Shown piece after piece: positions 1 through 9,800 of a stretch of 37,002 bases of DNA (its first letter is position 1; every line of letters starts with the position of its first letter). A model generated the notes under the pieces. The model saw nothing but the letters and a program-made list of their open reading frames with translations. It did no database searches and was not told the origin of the DNA. Position numbers and translations under genes: made by a program. Source of the stretch: a virus; the IMG/VR virus record IMGVR_UViG_3300042375_000990, positions 1-37,002 of that record; one strand, written 5' to 3'.

Positions 1-1
1 T

Positions 2-130
2 AATGATGATTCAAGTCTGGATTCTGGATCAAGTCAAGTTTTTGTAGACGGTAAGGGTGTAGGACGAATTGGAGATACCATGGGGAATAATGTGATAACT
101 CAGGGCTCAACTACGGTATTTGCCAGCTAA
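2..130 (+). CDS. PAAR-domain baseplate spike tip protein, C-terminal part
   Basis: The reading frame is open from the window edge to a TAA at 128-130 and gives a 42-residue C-terminus. It contains VFVDGKGVGRIGDTMGNN followed by a Gly/Thr-rich end (ITQGSTTVFAS). Short Gly-rich turns with V-x-V-D-G-K-x-V-x-R-x-G-D spacing are typical of PAAR proteins, which form the sharp cone capping the central spike; T4 gp5.4 is the equivalent. The gene lies directly before gene 25, where marine T4-like phages carry their spike genes. The start and the N-terminal part lie outside the window, so total length and any fused domain cannot be judged. Confidence 0.7.
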   Translation, partial: NDDSSLDSGSSQVFVDGKGVGRIGDTMGNNVITQGSTTVFAS

Positions 131-136
131 CGCCAC

Positions 137-144
137 CATAAATA
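137..144 (+). promoter_or_regulatory. Possible late promoter box CATAAATA before gene 25
   Basis: CATAAATA fits the relaxed NATAAATA late box. It ends only five bases before the ATG of gene 25, so a transcript from it would be almost leaderless. No Shine-Dalgarno is visible there. This is weaker support than for the boxes elsewhere in the window. Confidence 0.3.
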
Positions 145-149
145 TAAAC

Positions 150-545
150 ATGGCCACCAGAAATACCAGACAATATACAGATTTTAATCTTCTCTTCTCA
201 TCTCATCCCGTAACCGGTGATGTTACAAGAAAGAATGATGAGGAAGCTGTTAAGCAATCTCTTAGAAGTTTAATCTCTACGAGACATTACGAGCGTCCCT
301 TCCATCCTGAGATTGGATGCCAAATTCACGGTCTTTTATTTGAAAATTTTAACCCTGTGACTGTGCAGGTTATGAAGAAGACTATACTTGATACAATTGA
401 TAAGTTTGAGCCAAGAGTAACGGTATTGGAAGTTAAATTGCGTGAAAAAGCAGATGATAATGAAGTTGTGTGTGACATAATTTTTAGACTTAATAACTCT
501 GATAGACCTATTACTTTAACAACACTACTAACAAGAATAAGATAA
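150..545 (+). CDS. 25: Baseplate wedge subunit gp25 (lysozyme-like GPW/gp25 family)
   Basis: A 131-aa protein, almost the same length as T4 gp25 (132 aa). gp25 sits in the inner baseplate wedge with gp6 and gp53 and helps nucleate sheath assembly. The family signature Glu-Pro-Arg is at residues 87-89 (FEPRVTVLEV), in the conserved core strand. The segment around residues 45-66 (YERPFHPEIGCQIHGLLFEN) matches the RPF.P..G..L.. pattern of the family. The ATG at 150 is preferred: a TTG at 120 would add ten residues encoded inside the PAAR gene's end. The stop overlaps the gp6 start as TAATG, suggesting translational coupling. Confidence 0.93.
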   Translation: MATRNTRQYTDFNLLFSSHPVTGDVTRKNDEEAVKQSLRSLISTRHYERPFHPEIGCQIHGLLFENFNPVTVQVMKKTILDTIDKFEPRVTVLEVKLREKADDNEVVCDIIFRLNNSDRPITLTTLLTRIR

Positions 546-2392
546 TGTCTAATCTAAGAATAGCCGAACTCGATTTTGATCAGATCAAGACCAACTTAAA
601 AACATTCTTGAAAGCTCAGTCTGAATTTACAGACTATGATTTTGAGGGCTCAGGTCTTTCCACACTACTTGACGTACTTGCATACAATACCCACTATAAT
701 GCCTACCTGGCAAATATGGTAGTTAATGAAATGTTCTTAGACTCGGCAGTAAAGAGATCATCTGCAGTGTCTATTGCTAAGCACCTAGGTTATACACCTG
801 TATCAACAAGAGGCTCAGTTGCAAATTTAGATATTGTTGTGACTAGCCCATCGAACCTTCCAGCATCCCTTACGATGGATCGATATACCCCCTTCACATC
901 TACGGTTGATGGGGTTTCATATACATTCTTAACTACTGAAGCAAAAACAGCTTTAAGAGTTGGTACAATTTATACATTTTCAGATGTTAATGTTACTGAG
1001 GGTACTCTGTTAAGCTATAGCTATGTTGTAACAGATACAACACCTAACAGTAAGTATGAGATACCAAATTCGGCTGTTGATACTACTACAATATTGGTAA
1101 GTGTGCAGACATCATCCTCGGATACCACTACTACTACATATACTCTATCTACTGATATTACGGGTCTGGATGATACTTCTAAAGTATATTTTCTAGAACA
1201 AAACCCTCAAGGTAATTATCAAATATATTTTGGGGATGGGGTTATAGGTGAGAGTCTGTCATCCGGTAATATTATTACAGTTCGGTATATGGTAGCTACC
1301 GGTTCAGCTGTTAATGTATCAAGTACTGTTTCTCAATCTTTTACAGCCGGTACTACAATAGGTGGTTCGAGCAGTATTGCTATTACTGTTAACAGTAATT
1401 CAACCGGTGGAGCAGATGCTGAAAGTATTACATCGATTAAATTTAATGCACCTAGAATTAACGCATCTAAAAATAGAGCGGTAACAGCTACTGATTATGA
1501 AGCTTTGATTCTGGCTAATTATGCGGGCGCAGAGTCTGTATCTGTATGGGGCGGGGAGGATAATGATCCTCCTTATTATGGCAGAGTAATAATTTCTCTT
1601 AAACCGTACTCAAGCTTTACCATTTCTGATGCAACAAAAGAGTCTATTGCTAATAATATTCTTAAGTCCAAACAAGGTATTACTGTTACCCCGGTCTTTG
1701 TTGATCCTGTACTCTTTTTTGTTAATCTTACTGCTGCTATAAAATATAATTCTTCAATTACTACCTTATCTTCGGAACAAATAAGAGCACAAGTTGACAC
1801 TACTATAACTAACTTCTTTACTAATAACGTACAAAAATTTAATAAAAATTATACTCATTCGGCTTTAATAAAAGATATTCTTAGTACCAGCAGTTCTATT
1901 ACCAGTGCTTTACTTACTCTAAAGTTGCAACGTAGAATTATACCGGTCTTAAATACTTCTAACTTATTTACTGGAGATACAGCTGTAAAGTTTAGAAACC
2001 CACTAAAGCCCGGGTCTATACTTTCAAGCTTCTTTTTTATCTCTGTTAGTGGAGTTACAACGCTGGTAAAAATTACAGATCTTCCAAACGACACCCCTCC
2101 GAGCGATACTGGCTTAGGGGTACTAAGACTTGTTAACATTATTAATAATGCTATTGTAACTTCTAATGTCGGAACAGTCGACTATGGCACCGGTGTTATT
2201 GCTTTAACTGGTATAACTCCAACAGGTATTCCTGCTGGAGTAACTGATATCAGAATTACTGGGAGTGTACAGGAAGCTAATTATAATTTGACTGTTTCAA
2301 GAAATGAAATATTATTACTAGATGATACTACGACTAATAAGACCGGGGGCCTGGTAGCCGGTACAACCATAAATGTAACGTCATCTGTTTAA
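545..2392 (+). CDS. 6: Baseplate wedge subunit gp6
   Basis: A 615-aa protein (T4 gp6 is about 660 aa). The N-terminus (residues 1-90) has the strongly conserved gp6/baseplate-J pattern: LDFDQIKTNLKTFLKAQ, then DYDFEGSGLSTLLDVLAYNT, NEMFLDSA and AKHLGYTP. gp6 dimers form the continuous inner ring that ties the six wedges together and drives the hexagon-to-star change on infection. The middle is Ser/Thr-rich beta structure; residues about 300-340 (RINASKNRAVTATDYEALIL) fit the baseplate J-like core. It overlaps gene 25 by one base and is followed after one base by the next structural gene. Confidence 0.93.
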   Translation: MSNLRIAELDFDQIKTNLKTFLKAQSEFTDYDFEGSGLSTLLDVLAYNTHYNAYLANMVVNEMFLDSAVKRSSAVSIAKHLGYTPVSTRGSVANLDIVVTSPSNLPASLTMDRYTPFTSTVDGVSYTFLTTEAKTALRVGTIYTFSDVNVTEGTLLSYSYVVTDTTPNSKYEIPNSAVDTTTILVSVQTSSSDTTTTTYTLSTDITGLDDTSKVYFLEQNPQGNYQIYFGDGVIGESLSSGNIITVRYMVATGSAVNVSSTVSQSFTAGTTIGGSSSIAITVNSNSTGGADAESITSIKFNAPRINASKNRAVTATDYEALILANYAGAESVSVWGGEDNDPPYYGRVIISLKPYSSFTISDATKESIANNILKSKQGITVTPVFVDPVLFFVNLTAAIKYNSSITTLSSEQIRAQVDTTITNFFTNNVQKFNKNYTHSALIKDILSTSSSITSALLTLKLQRRIIPVLNTSNLFTGDTAVKFRNPLKPGSILSSFFFISVSGVTTLVKITDLPNDTPPSDTGLGVLRLVNIINNAIVTSNVGTVDYGTGVIALTGITPTGIPAGVTDIRITGSVQEANYNLTVSRNEILLLDDTTTNKTGGLVAGTTINVTSSV

Positions 2393-2393
2393 T

Positions 2394-4241
2394 ATGGCAA
2401 CTACTAGAATTAACGAAAAAATATCAGAGCTTGTAAACAGTCAGCTACCTGAGTTTATCAGATCTGACTTTACAACTTTTGTTGCGTTTTTAGAATATTA
2501 TTATAAATTTCTGGAACAGGATCAAGGTGCTCTTGAAATAGTACAAAATGCAAGGCAGTACAGTGATATAGATAAAACCACTTCTAGTTTTGTAAATTAT
2601 TTCTTAGCTAATTACGCAAGCGACTTACCCGTAACTCTTCAAGTTAATAAATCTCTTTTAATAAAGAAAATAGAGGGATTGTATAAAGCCAAGGGTAGTA
2701 CTCTTTCTATAGAAACTTTATTTAAAGTTTTATATGATACTGTTGCTACTACAAGTCATCCTTATGACTATGTACTAAGACCATCAGATGGTATCTGGAA
2801 CCAACGGTCTTCAATACGAGTTTTACTGACTAGCGGAAGTATAGAAGGAATTACAGATAGATTTTTAACTTATTCCAAGAATAATATTGCATATTCTGCA
2901 GCAATATTAAGAGTTAAAAGTATTACTTCAAACTTATATGAAATTTTTTATAATAGTAGATCTAATGTACCTTTTGAAGTAGGTGATGATGTAGTTGTAA
3001 ATACCGCTACAGGAACTATTTTTACAGGTACTATAAAGCCAACTACCACCTCTTATGAAATTAGTTTCGGGGGCACAGGGTTTAGAGTAGGGGAAGTATT
3101 TAATCTCAACACCGGAGGTGTAGAAACCTTAGTTAGAATTACAAAGGTTGGAGCTAATGGGTCTATTCAAGCTTTAAAGTTTATTAATTTTGGTTATAAT
3201 TATAGTAGTAATTTTACTATTACTTTATCCAATGCGTTAGGGGTAGCAACCTCTACTAAATACTTTGAAACTTTAACTGGAGGATTCAAGGAAAGTGTTA
3301 CTGTATCTCTGGTACATTCAGCTACGAGTGCATCTAGATATTTTGATTCAGATTATGTTACTCCCTTTAACTATACTGGTAATGCATCAGTTTCTTCTAC
3401 AACTACATCACAGGCACTTACTTCAGCAGCAACAACAACGACTGGGGGTACTTCAAATCCTTCAGATGCTATCTTAACGTTTATTATAGGGGCTGTAGCC
3501 AGATCTCCAGGGGAATATATTACCACTCAGGGCTTCTTATCCGAACCTGATGTACGTGTACAAGATAAAAATTTATACCAACCATTTGCCTACCAGGTTG
3601 AATCTGAACTTGATATAAGTGTTTTTTATGATTTAGTTAAAAAGTTAGTTCATCAAGCTGGCACAAATTTATTTGTAAATAGAGCTCTTACTTCAATTGC
3701 AAGTGTAAGTGCAAATGTTGAAGTAGTTTCTGCTAAAAACGTATCTACACAACTTAACAGCGTATTTAGCACTCTTGATAGTAAATTATATCTGTTGCAA
3801 AAACCACTTGCAAATGTTACAAGTATATCCGATAATTTCATATCATTAGATGTATATAAACCCATATCTGATACTGTTACTATATCTGACTCACTTACTT
3901 TAGTACAATATCTGGCAGCTTTCTCTGATAGTGTTACCATAGCTGATGTTACTGGTTATGTAAGTGGATATAATTTAAGTGATGTTTTAGAGAGTTTTGG
4001 ACCAATTATAACTCACCCTCCAGGCGATCCTACAAGATATTTTGATGGTGATTATGTAGACCCGTACAACTATACAGGGTTTTTAAACCTTGGAAATGAT
4101 GAGTTGAGTTTTGTTAGTTCTAGTAATTTAACAAGTAGTTCTACTTCTACTGATACCGGCAGTGGATTAAGACTTGATTATGATAACGCAACTTACTTTG
4201 CAGAAATCTACGCAGGTACTGAAGTGCTTGCGTTCAATTAA
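2394..4241 (+). CDS. Virion structural protein, probable baseplate component in the gp7 position
   Basis: A 615-aa protein. I recognise the N-terminal module (LPEFIRSDFTTFVAFLEYYY, then KKIEGLYKAKGSTLSIETLF at about residues 90-110) as common at the start of structural proteins in marine T4-like phages, but it does not align with T4 gp7 by eye. A 16-residue segment occurs twice, around residues 314-329 and 547-562 (RYFD-x-DYV-x-P-x-NYTG). A region around 440-530 is rich in S-D-x-V-x-I-S/A-D motifs (SDTVTISDSL, SDSVTIADV), resembling repeats in tail surface proteins. Its place between genes 6 and 8 suggests a baseplate periphery role. Exact identity is uncertain. Confidence 0.65.
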   Translation: MATTRINEKISELVNSQLPEFIRSDFTTFVAFLEYYYKFLEQDQGALEIVQNARQYSDIDKTTSSFVNYFLANYASDLPVTLQVNKSLLIKKIEGLYKAKGSTLSIETLFKVLYDTVATTSHPYDYVLRPSDGIWNQRSSIRVLLTSGSIEGITDRFLTYSKNNIAYSAAILRVKSITSNLYEIFYNSRSNVPFEVGDDVVVNTATGTIFTGTIKPTTTSYEISFGGTGFRVGEVFNLNTGGVETLVRITKVGANGSIQALKFINFGYNYSSNFTITLSNALGVATSTKYFETLTGGFKESVTVSLVHSATSASRYFDSDYVTPFNYTGNASVSSTTTSQALTSAATTTTGGTSNPSDAILTFIIGAVARSPGEYITTQGFLSEPDVRVQDKNLYQPFAYQVESELDISVFYDLVKKLVHQAGTNLFVNRALTSIASVSANVEVVSAKNVSTQLNSVFSTLDSKLYLLQKPLANVTSISDNFISLDVYKPISDTVTISDSLTLVQYLAAFSDSVTIADVTGYVSGYNLSDVLESFGPIITHPPGDPTRYFDGDYVDPYNYTGFLNLGNDELSFVSSSNLTSSSTSTDTGSGLRLDYDNATYFAEIYAGTEVLAFN

Positions 4242-4249
4242 TATAAATA
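4242..4249 (+). promoter_or_regulatory. T4-type late promoter box TATAAATA
   Basis: Exact match to the late promoter box recognised by the gp55 late sigma factor. It lies 28 bp before the ATG at 4278, in the only real gap in this part of the baseplate cluster. An AAGG Shine-Dalgarno at 4267-4270 follows. It would drive the small structural gene, gene 8 and perhaps the long tail gene. Confidence 0.75.
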
Positions 4250-4277
4250 TAAAAAAGAACTTTTTTAAGGAAAAAAT

Positions 4278-4718
4278 ATGTTTACAGAATCAGTAAGTTT
4301 AAAGGGTAACCTTGAAGTTATTCTTCTAGATCAAAATGGTATTCAAAAAGATTACCGAAAAATAGAAAATGTGGTAGTAGCAGTAGGTAAAGAAATTATT
4401 GCCGCTCGCTTGGTTGGTAATACTATTGCAATTCCCAGTCATATGGCAGTAGGAACAGATTCTACAGCTGCTGCTACCGGTCAAACTGCATTAGGCGGGG
4501 AATTAGGTAGAGTTGTACTAGACTCTACTGCTCGTGCATCTAATGTTCTTACTTATGTTGCTACGTTCCCGGCTGGTACCGGTACCGGTGCTCTCGCTGA
4601 GGCAGCTATTCTAAACGCAGCCGCTTCGGGTAACATGTTATGCCGTACAACTTTCAGTGTAGTAAATAAGGCGGTTGGAGATAGTATTGTTATTACCTGG
4701 AACGTTACTGTAGCATAA
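4278..4718 (+). CDS. Small tail/virion structural protein
   Basis: A 146-aa beta-rich, Ala/Thr/Val-rich protein. It resembles a small phage protein family found beside tail genes in many phages. Recognisable parts are an early VVAVGKEIIAARL helix, the central IPSHMAVGTDSTAAATGQTALGGEL, FPAGTGTGALAEAAILNAA, and a closing NKAVGDSIVITWNVTV strand. No enzymatic motif is seen. It is preceded by a late promoter box and an AAGG Shine-Dalgarno, and ends one base before gene 8. A baseplate or fibre-attachment role is inferred from location; the function of the family is not established to my knowledge. Confidence 0.65.
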   Translation: MFTESVSLKGNLEVILLDQNGIQKDYRKIENVVVAVGKEIIAARLVGNTIAIPSHMAVGTDSTAAATGQTALGGELGRVVLDSTARASNVLTYVATFPAGTGTGALAEAAILNAAASGNMLCRTTFSVVNKAVGDSIVITWNVTVA

Positions 4719-4719
4719 C

Positions 4720-6858
4720 ATGTCTTTTCTTTTAAAGGATACCATTCACCGCTCATTGGTGGAGTCGGTTTATAATGAGTTCTTGTCTCGTAGGGCTAAC
4801 TATTACTATTTTATTGGTAATATCTTAGAATGGGCGTCACCCTCTACACCCGAGACACCTGAGGTAACTAAGGGTTATGAGGACTATACGCGAAATGGTA
4901 TTTTAAGTATTAAGAGAATAAATTTAAGAGACGTTTCATTTGTTATACCTAGAATTGATTGGGAAACAGGTACTGTTTATGATCAGTATGATGGTAATTA
5001 CAGTGCTACGGATACAGCAGAATCTGGAGCAACCAGTTTAAAGGCTGCTCAATTTTATGTATTGACCAGCAAATTTGCTGTATATAAGTGTATATTTAAT
5101 AACAATGGAGCAGCTTCTACTGTTGAGCCTACCGAGCGAGATGTAACTACGCTGTCTACTGCTGATGGATATATTTGGAAGTATATGTATACTATCCCCC
5201 TATCGGCTCAAAATAGATTCGTTACAGCTTCCTTTATACCAGTACAAAGAGCGGTAACTAATGCTTTTTATTCTAAGGGTGAAGTAAGCAGTATTACTAT
5301 TGATAGCAATGGCTCGGGATACACCGGTAACGCATTAGTTTCATTATCTGTACTTGGTGAATTTACCGGAGGATCTGGTAATTCAATAGCTAATATTAGA
5401 CCGGTATTTAATAATTCAGGTGAATTTATAAAGGTATTAATAGATGATGCAGGTGCAAAATATAAGTCTGCAAATATAAGAATAAACAATTCAGGGTATT
5501 CAGGACACAGTGAGTTTAATAATATCAGTAATGTAAGTATTTACAGTACTGGTGCTGGGTACTTTACAAATGTAAGAAGTAATACTACCGTAACTATAGC
5601 AACTACTGGTAATACCCAGCCAACAGCTAATGCATTTGCAAGTCTTGTTTATGGCGGCACCAGTAATTCAATTGTAGGTGTTACTTTAACTAATAAAGGG
5701 TATGGTTATTCATCTGCCGCAAGGTCAAACACTACCATCAGTATAGCAACTACAGGCAACAGTCAACCCACTTCTAATGCTACAGCTAATCTAAACTTTT
5801 CTACCAGTGCAGTACTTACCCCTGTACTGGTTAATGGACAATTAGAAAGAGTGTTAATTGAAGACGGTGGCGTTAATTATTCATCAAATTTAAATACTAC
5901 AATTTCTTTAATAGGTGATGGTACAGGAGCAGTCTTAACACCATTTGTTAATGCAGCTGGACAGATTGAAGATGTTATAATTGAAGAACGCGGCAATGGG
6001 TATACTCATTTAGAAATAACTTTTGCAAGTGCTACCGGTAGTGGAGCTAACGCGTTTCCTAATCTCTCTGCCGATGATCTAGATACCTTGCAGACAGTAG
6101 TAGAATTATCCGCAGTTGATGGTGGTATTCATGCTTTTAGAATTGCAAATGTTGGCAGTGGTTATTCCTATGCCAATGTAGTAGTTACAGGGGATGGATC
6201 GGGGTTTGCAGGAAATGTAGTACTTGCAAATAATACTATTAGTTATATCACAGTACAATCACCGGGTGTAGGGTATACGTTTGCCAATGTTACTATAACT
6301 GGTAATGGTGGTAATGCTAATGTATCAGCCATTATTTCACCTACCGGGGGACATGGAAGTGATCCTGTAAAAGAATTATTTGCAGATACTTTAATGTTTA
6401 CATCTACCATAAATAATGAGAAGAATCATGGAGTATTAGTGCAAAATGATTATAGACAGTTTGGTATTATAAGAGATATTGATAAGTTTACGAGTGATCA
6501 AGCATATGCTAACGTTACCGGGAGCGCATGCTACCTGGTAACTACTGATACAGTTACCGGCCTTGCTCGCGATGATATATTGACTATTACTATAACAGGA
6601 GCCGAGCGTAGTTATGAAGTTGTAGAAATCGTTAGTACCTCCAATCAATTGCTACTTCAAGATAAAAATAATTATGCTTTAGTAGTAGGAGATGTTTTAA
6701 CCGATGAAACTTCCAATCTTAATTATACAGTAACTGTAATAAATAAAACTCCTGATATAAATAAGTTTAGCGGTGACTTGTTGTTTATAGATAATAGAAC
6801 AGCAGTAAGTTACAGCGAACAACAATTAGTTACTCTTAGAACAGTACTCAAATTATAA
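4720..6858 (+). CDS. 8: Baseplate wedge subunit gp8 with a large repeat insertion
   Basis: A 712-aa protein, about twice T4 gp8 (334 aa). Landmarks of gp8 are present: VIPRIDWE with YDQYD at about residues 74-90, the DGYIWKYMY motif near residue 150, and a C-terminal end FIDNRTAVSYSEQQ that parallels the T4 end (IYMENRPPI...). Between these, about residues 187-545, lie seven to eight copies of a short beta motif built on G-x-G-Y (NGSGYTG, GAGYFTN, KGYGYSS, RGNGYTH, VGSGYSY, PGVGYTF), often followed by T/V-I-x-G-x-G. gp8 links the wedge ring with the short tail fibres; the repeats probably form a surface beta structure. It starts one base after the previous stop. Confidence 0.87.
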   Translation: MSFLLKDTIHRSLVESVYNEFLSRRANYYYFIGNILEWASPSTPETPEVTKGYEDYTRNGILSIKRINLRDVSFVIPRIDWETGTVYDQYDGNYSATDTAESGATSLKAAQFYVLTSKFAVYKCIFNNNGAASTVEPTERDVTTLSTADGYIWKYMYTIPLSAQNRFVTASFIPVQRAVTNAFYSKGEVSSITIDSNGSGYTGNALVSLSVLGEFTGGSGNSIANIRPVFNNSGEFIKVLIDDAGAKYKSANIRINNSGYSGHSEFNNISNVSIYSTGAGYFTNVRSNTTVTIATTGNTQPTANAFASLVYGGTSNSIVGVTLTNKGYGYSSAARSNTTISIATTGNSQPTSNATANLNFSTSAVLTPVLVNGQLERVLIEDGGVNYSSNLNTTISLIGDGTGAVLTPFVNAAGQIEDVIIEERGNGYTHLEITFASATGSGANAFPNLSADDLDTLQTVVELSAVDGGIHAFRIANVGSGYSYANVVVTGDGSGFAGNVVLANNTISYITVQSPGVGYTFANVTITGNGGNANVSAIISPTGGHGSDPVKELFADTLMFTSTINNEKNHGVLVQNDYRQFGIIRDIDKFTSDQAYANVTGSACYLVTTDTVTGLARDDILTITITGAERSYEVVEIVSTSNQLLLQDKNNYALVVGDVLTDETSNLNYTVTVINKTPDINKFSGDLLFIDNRTAVSYSEQQLVTLRTVLKL
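6756..6763 (+). promoter_or_regulatory. Possible internal late promoter box inside the end of gene 8
   Basis: An exact TATAAATA lies within gene 8 coding sequence, 108 bp before the start of the 2178-aa tail gene. It is preceded by AATAAATA at 6739-6746. It could provide extra late transcription of the long downstream gene. AT-rich coding sequence produces such matches by chance, so support is modest. Confidence 0.3.
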
Positions 6859-6870
6859 CATAGGTAAGAG

Positions 6871-9800
6871 ATGGCGATTAATTTTAACACCGATCCGTAC
6901 TACGATGACTTTAGTGAGAGTAAAGAATTTTATCGTATTCTTTTTAAACCTGGTCGTGCAGTACAAGCCCGTGAACTAACACAATTACAGACGACTTTAC
7001 AAAATCAAATTGCAAGATTCGGTCAAAATGTATTTAAAGAAGGTGCAATAGTAATACCGGGTCAGCAAATATTTGATAACTTTTATAACTATGTAAAGCT
7101 CACTGATAGCTTTAACGGTGTAAATTCAGATGATATTATAATTGATTTAATAGGTGGTACTGTCACAGGTCAAACTACCGGTGTTACGGCCAGTATCGTT
7201 AATTATGCTGTAGCTGAAAGTGGTGATCCATCTACTATCTATGTAAAGTATACCGGATCGGGTACGGATAAAACAACTTCAGTTTTTGCGGACGGTGAGC
7301 TATTAAGCTTTGCATACGGTGTGAATAGTACTGCTACCTTACAAGCCGCTGCTACTTCAGCTACTGGTAAAGGAGTTGCGTATTCAATTGCAGCGGGTGT
7401 TATTTTTTGTAAGAACCATTTTGTATATTTTGGAGATGAGACTCTCATCGTGTCCAAGTACAGTGACACACCATCAAAATCAGTCGGCTTCTTAGTTACT
7501 GAAAGTATTATTACTTCTGATGAAGATGAAGATTTATTAGACCCTGCTGCAGGTTCAAATAACTACTTTGCACCTGGTGCTGATCGTTACTCTATTAACT
7601 TAACACTTCAATCTAGAACTTTACCAGAAGCTGATACCGTTGATAACAACTACGTAGAAATTTCTAAAATTCAAAACGGAGTAACGGTCTACCAGAAGTC
7701 TGCTTCTGATTATAATGTATTAGGAGATATACTTGCAAGACGTACATTTGACGAGTCTGGTAATTATACTGTTAGACCCTACGGTATAGAGAATATTGAA
7801 CACCTAAGAACTACTTCTGCAAGTATCAGAGATGGCTTATATACTGCTAATGCAGGTGGAAATGCAGACCTAGTTGCAAGTGTAATATCTCCTGGTAAAG
7901 CGTATGTGCTAGGATATGAAATCGATAACATAAAAAATATGTATGTTATTACCCCTAAGGCAAGAGATTTCGTTGTAGTTAACAACAGTACAGTATCTAC
8001 TTTAATTGGTAACTACATTACTATTACAGGTCTTTATTCTGTACCTGATTTAATAACGTTAAGTCAAGTAGACTTATATAACAGTTATACAGCTACTCCG
8101 GGATCAGCTGCTGGTACTAAGGTAGGTACTGCCAGAATTAGTTCAATTGTTTATGTATCAGGTTCTGGTATGACTGCCATTTATACCGCCTACCTGTTTG
8201 ACATAAAGATGTCAACAGGGTATGCTTTTGATAAAGATGTAAGACAAATATATTATGATAACGCCGGCTTTGTTGACTCAACCGCTAACGTTGTTCCTAC
8301 ATTAGTTACTATTACAGGTACCGTTACAACAACTAATGCAAGTAATGTTATTACAGGGGTTGGTACAAAATTTAATACCGATCTTCGAAGTGGTGACTTT
8401 ATTACTATCAATGGTAATATTTCTGCCATTAGCAGTGTTGTGAGTGATATTTCTGCCTTTGCAACTGCTAACTTAATTGGTAACGTTTCAGGTATTAGTG
8501 CATCTAAGCATACATCTGTAATTACAAATAACCCATCAGAGAATGATGCAACATATTTGTTTGAATTCCCTTACTCTATAATTAAAACGGTAGACCCTAC
8601 CAATCTTGAAACTTCATATCAAACTAAACGCATATACGATAGAACATTGAGTGGGGGTAATGTATCGATTACTGCTGGAACAGATGAGGTGTTTGCTCCT
8701 TTTTCTGTAACTAACTATATGGTAGTCAATAAGACAGATGGAGCCTATCTTCCCCTAACTGGTAATGTTACAAGATCCGGTTCCCCAACAGGTAAAACTG
8801 TTACCTTTACATTAGGTAGCGGGTACGCTTCAAACGATGTACGTATTATTTCTACCATTGCCAAAACTAATTCTGCAGCCGATAAAAAGACAAAGACTCT
8901 AGTCAGCGGTGCTACTATAGATTTTACAAGTAATATTACAGCTACTGCTACCGTTCTTTCACTAGCACAGGCAGACATTTATACTTTATCTAACGTTAGA
9001 ATGTCGGCTAATGCTTTTGGTACCGCCTATAGCGCTTCTAATTCTGTAGATATTACATCTCGGTATACATTAGATAACGGTCAGAAAACTTCACATTATG
9101 ATCTTGGAAGTGTAAGATTACTTCCAGGGCAACCAACACCAACTGGTCCAGTTCGTGTAACATTTAGTCATTTTACACATTCTAGTGGTGATTTCTTCTC
9201 TGTAGATTCATACAACGATATTGATTATAAAGATATTCCAACATTTACAGCTGGCTCTAAAACTTATAACTTAAGAGATTGTTTAGATTTCAGACCTAAA
9301 ATTGATGCAAATGGTACAACGTTTACAAGCCCTTCAGAATTCTTAGATCAAGATGTTGATATCTTAACAGATTACAGTTATTACCTCCCAAGAACTGATA
9401 AGATTGTTTTAAATTCTTCAGGTACAATGCAATTGGTAAAGGGTGTAAGTTCCCTTACGCCACAAGAGCCTGCAACCCCACAAAACACTATGGCGATGTT
9501 CGTTCTCGCGCAAAAACCATACGTATTTGATGTTATTAAGGATATAGATGTAACCGTTATTGATAATAGACGGTACACAATGAGAGATATTGGTAAACTT
9601 GAAAATAGAATTAAGACCCTTGAGTACTATACCACGTTGTCTTTACTAGAGACCGACACATCCTTATATCAAATTAAGGATGGTTTAGGGTTCGATAGAT
9701 TTAAAAACGGTTTTGTTGTAGATAACTTCACTGGGCACAAAGTTGGTAACCCTCTTGATTCTGATTATAAAATATCTATGGATTTCCAACAGGGTATTTT

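Noticed and set aside
120-149. TTG start giving gp25 ten extra residues
   Set aside because: The extra residues are encoded within the PAAR gene's end and intergenic bases. The ATG at 150 gives the usual gp25 length and N-terminus.
2394-4241. Calling this gene T4 gene 7
   Set aside because: Position fits, but length (615 versus over 1000 aa) and visible sequence do not allow the assignment.
6739-6746. AATAAATA inside gene 8
   Set aside because: It is within coding sequence at a degenerate match; such motifs are expected by chance in AT-rich DNA. Only the exact box just downstream is listed, with low confidence.
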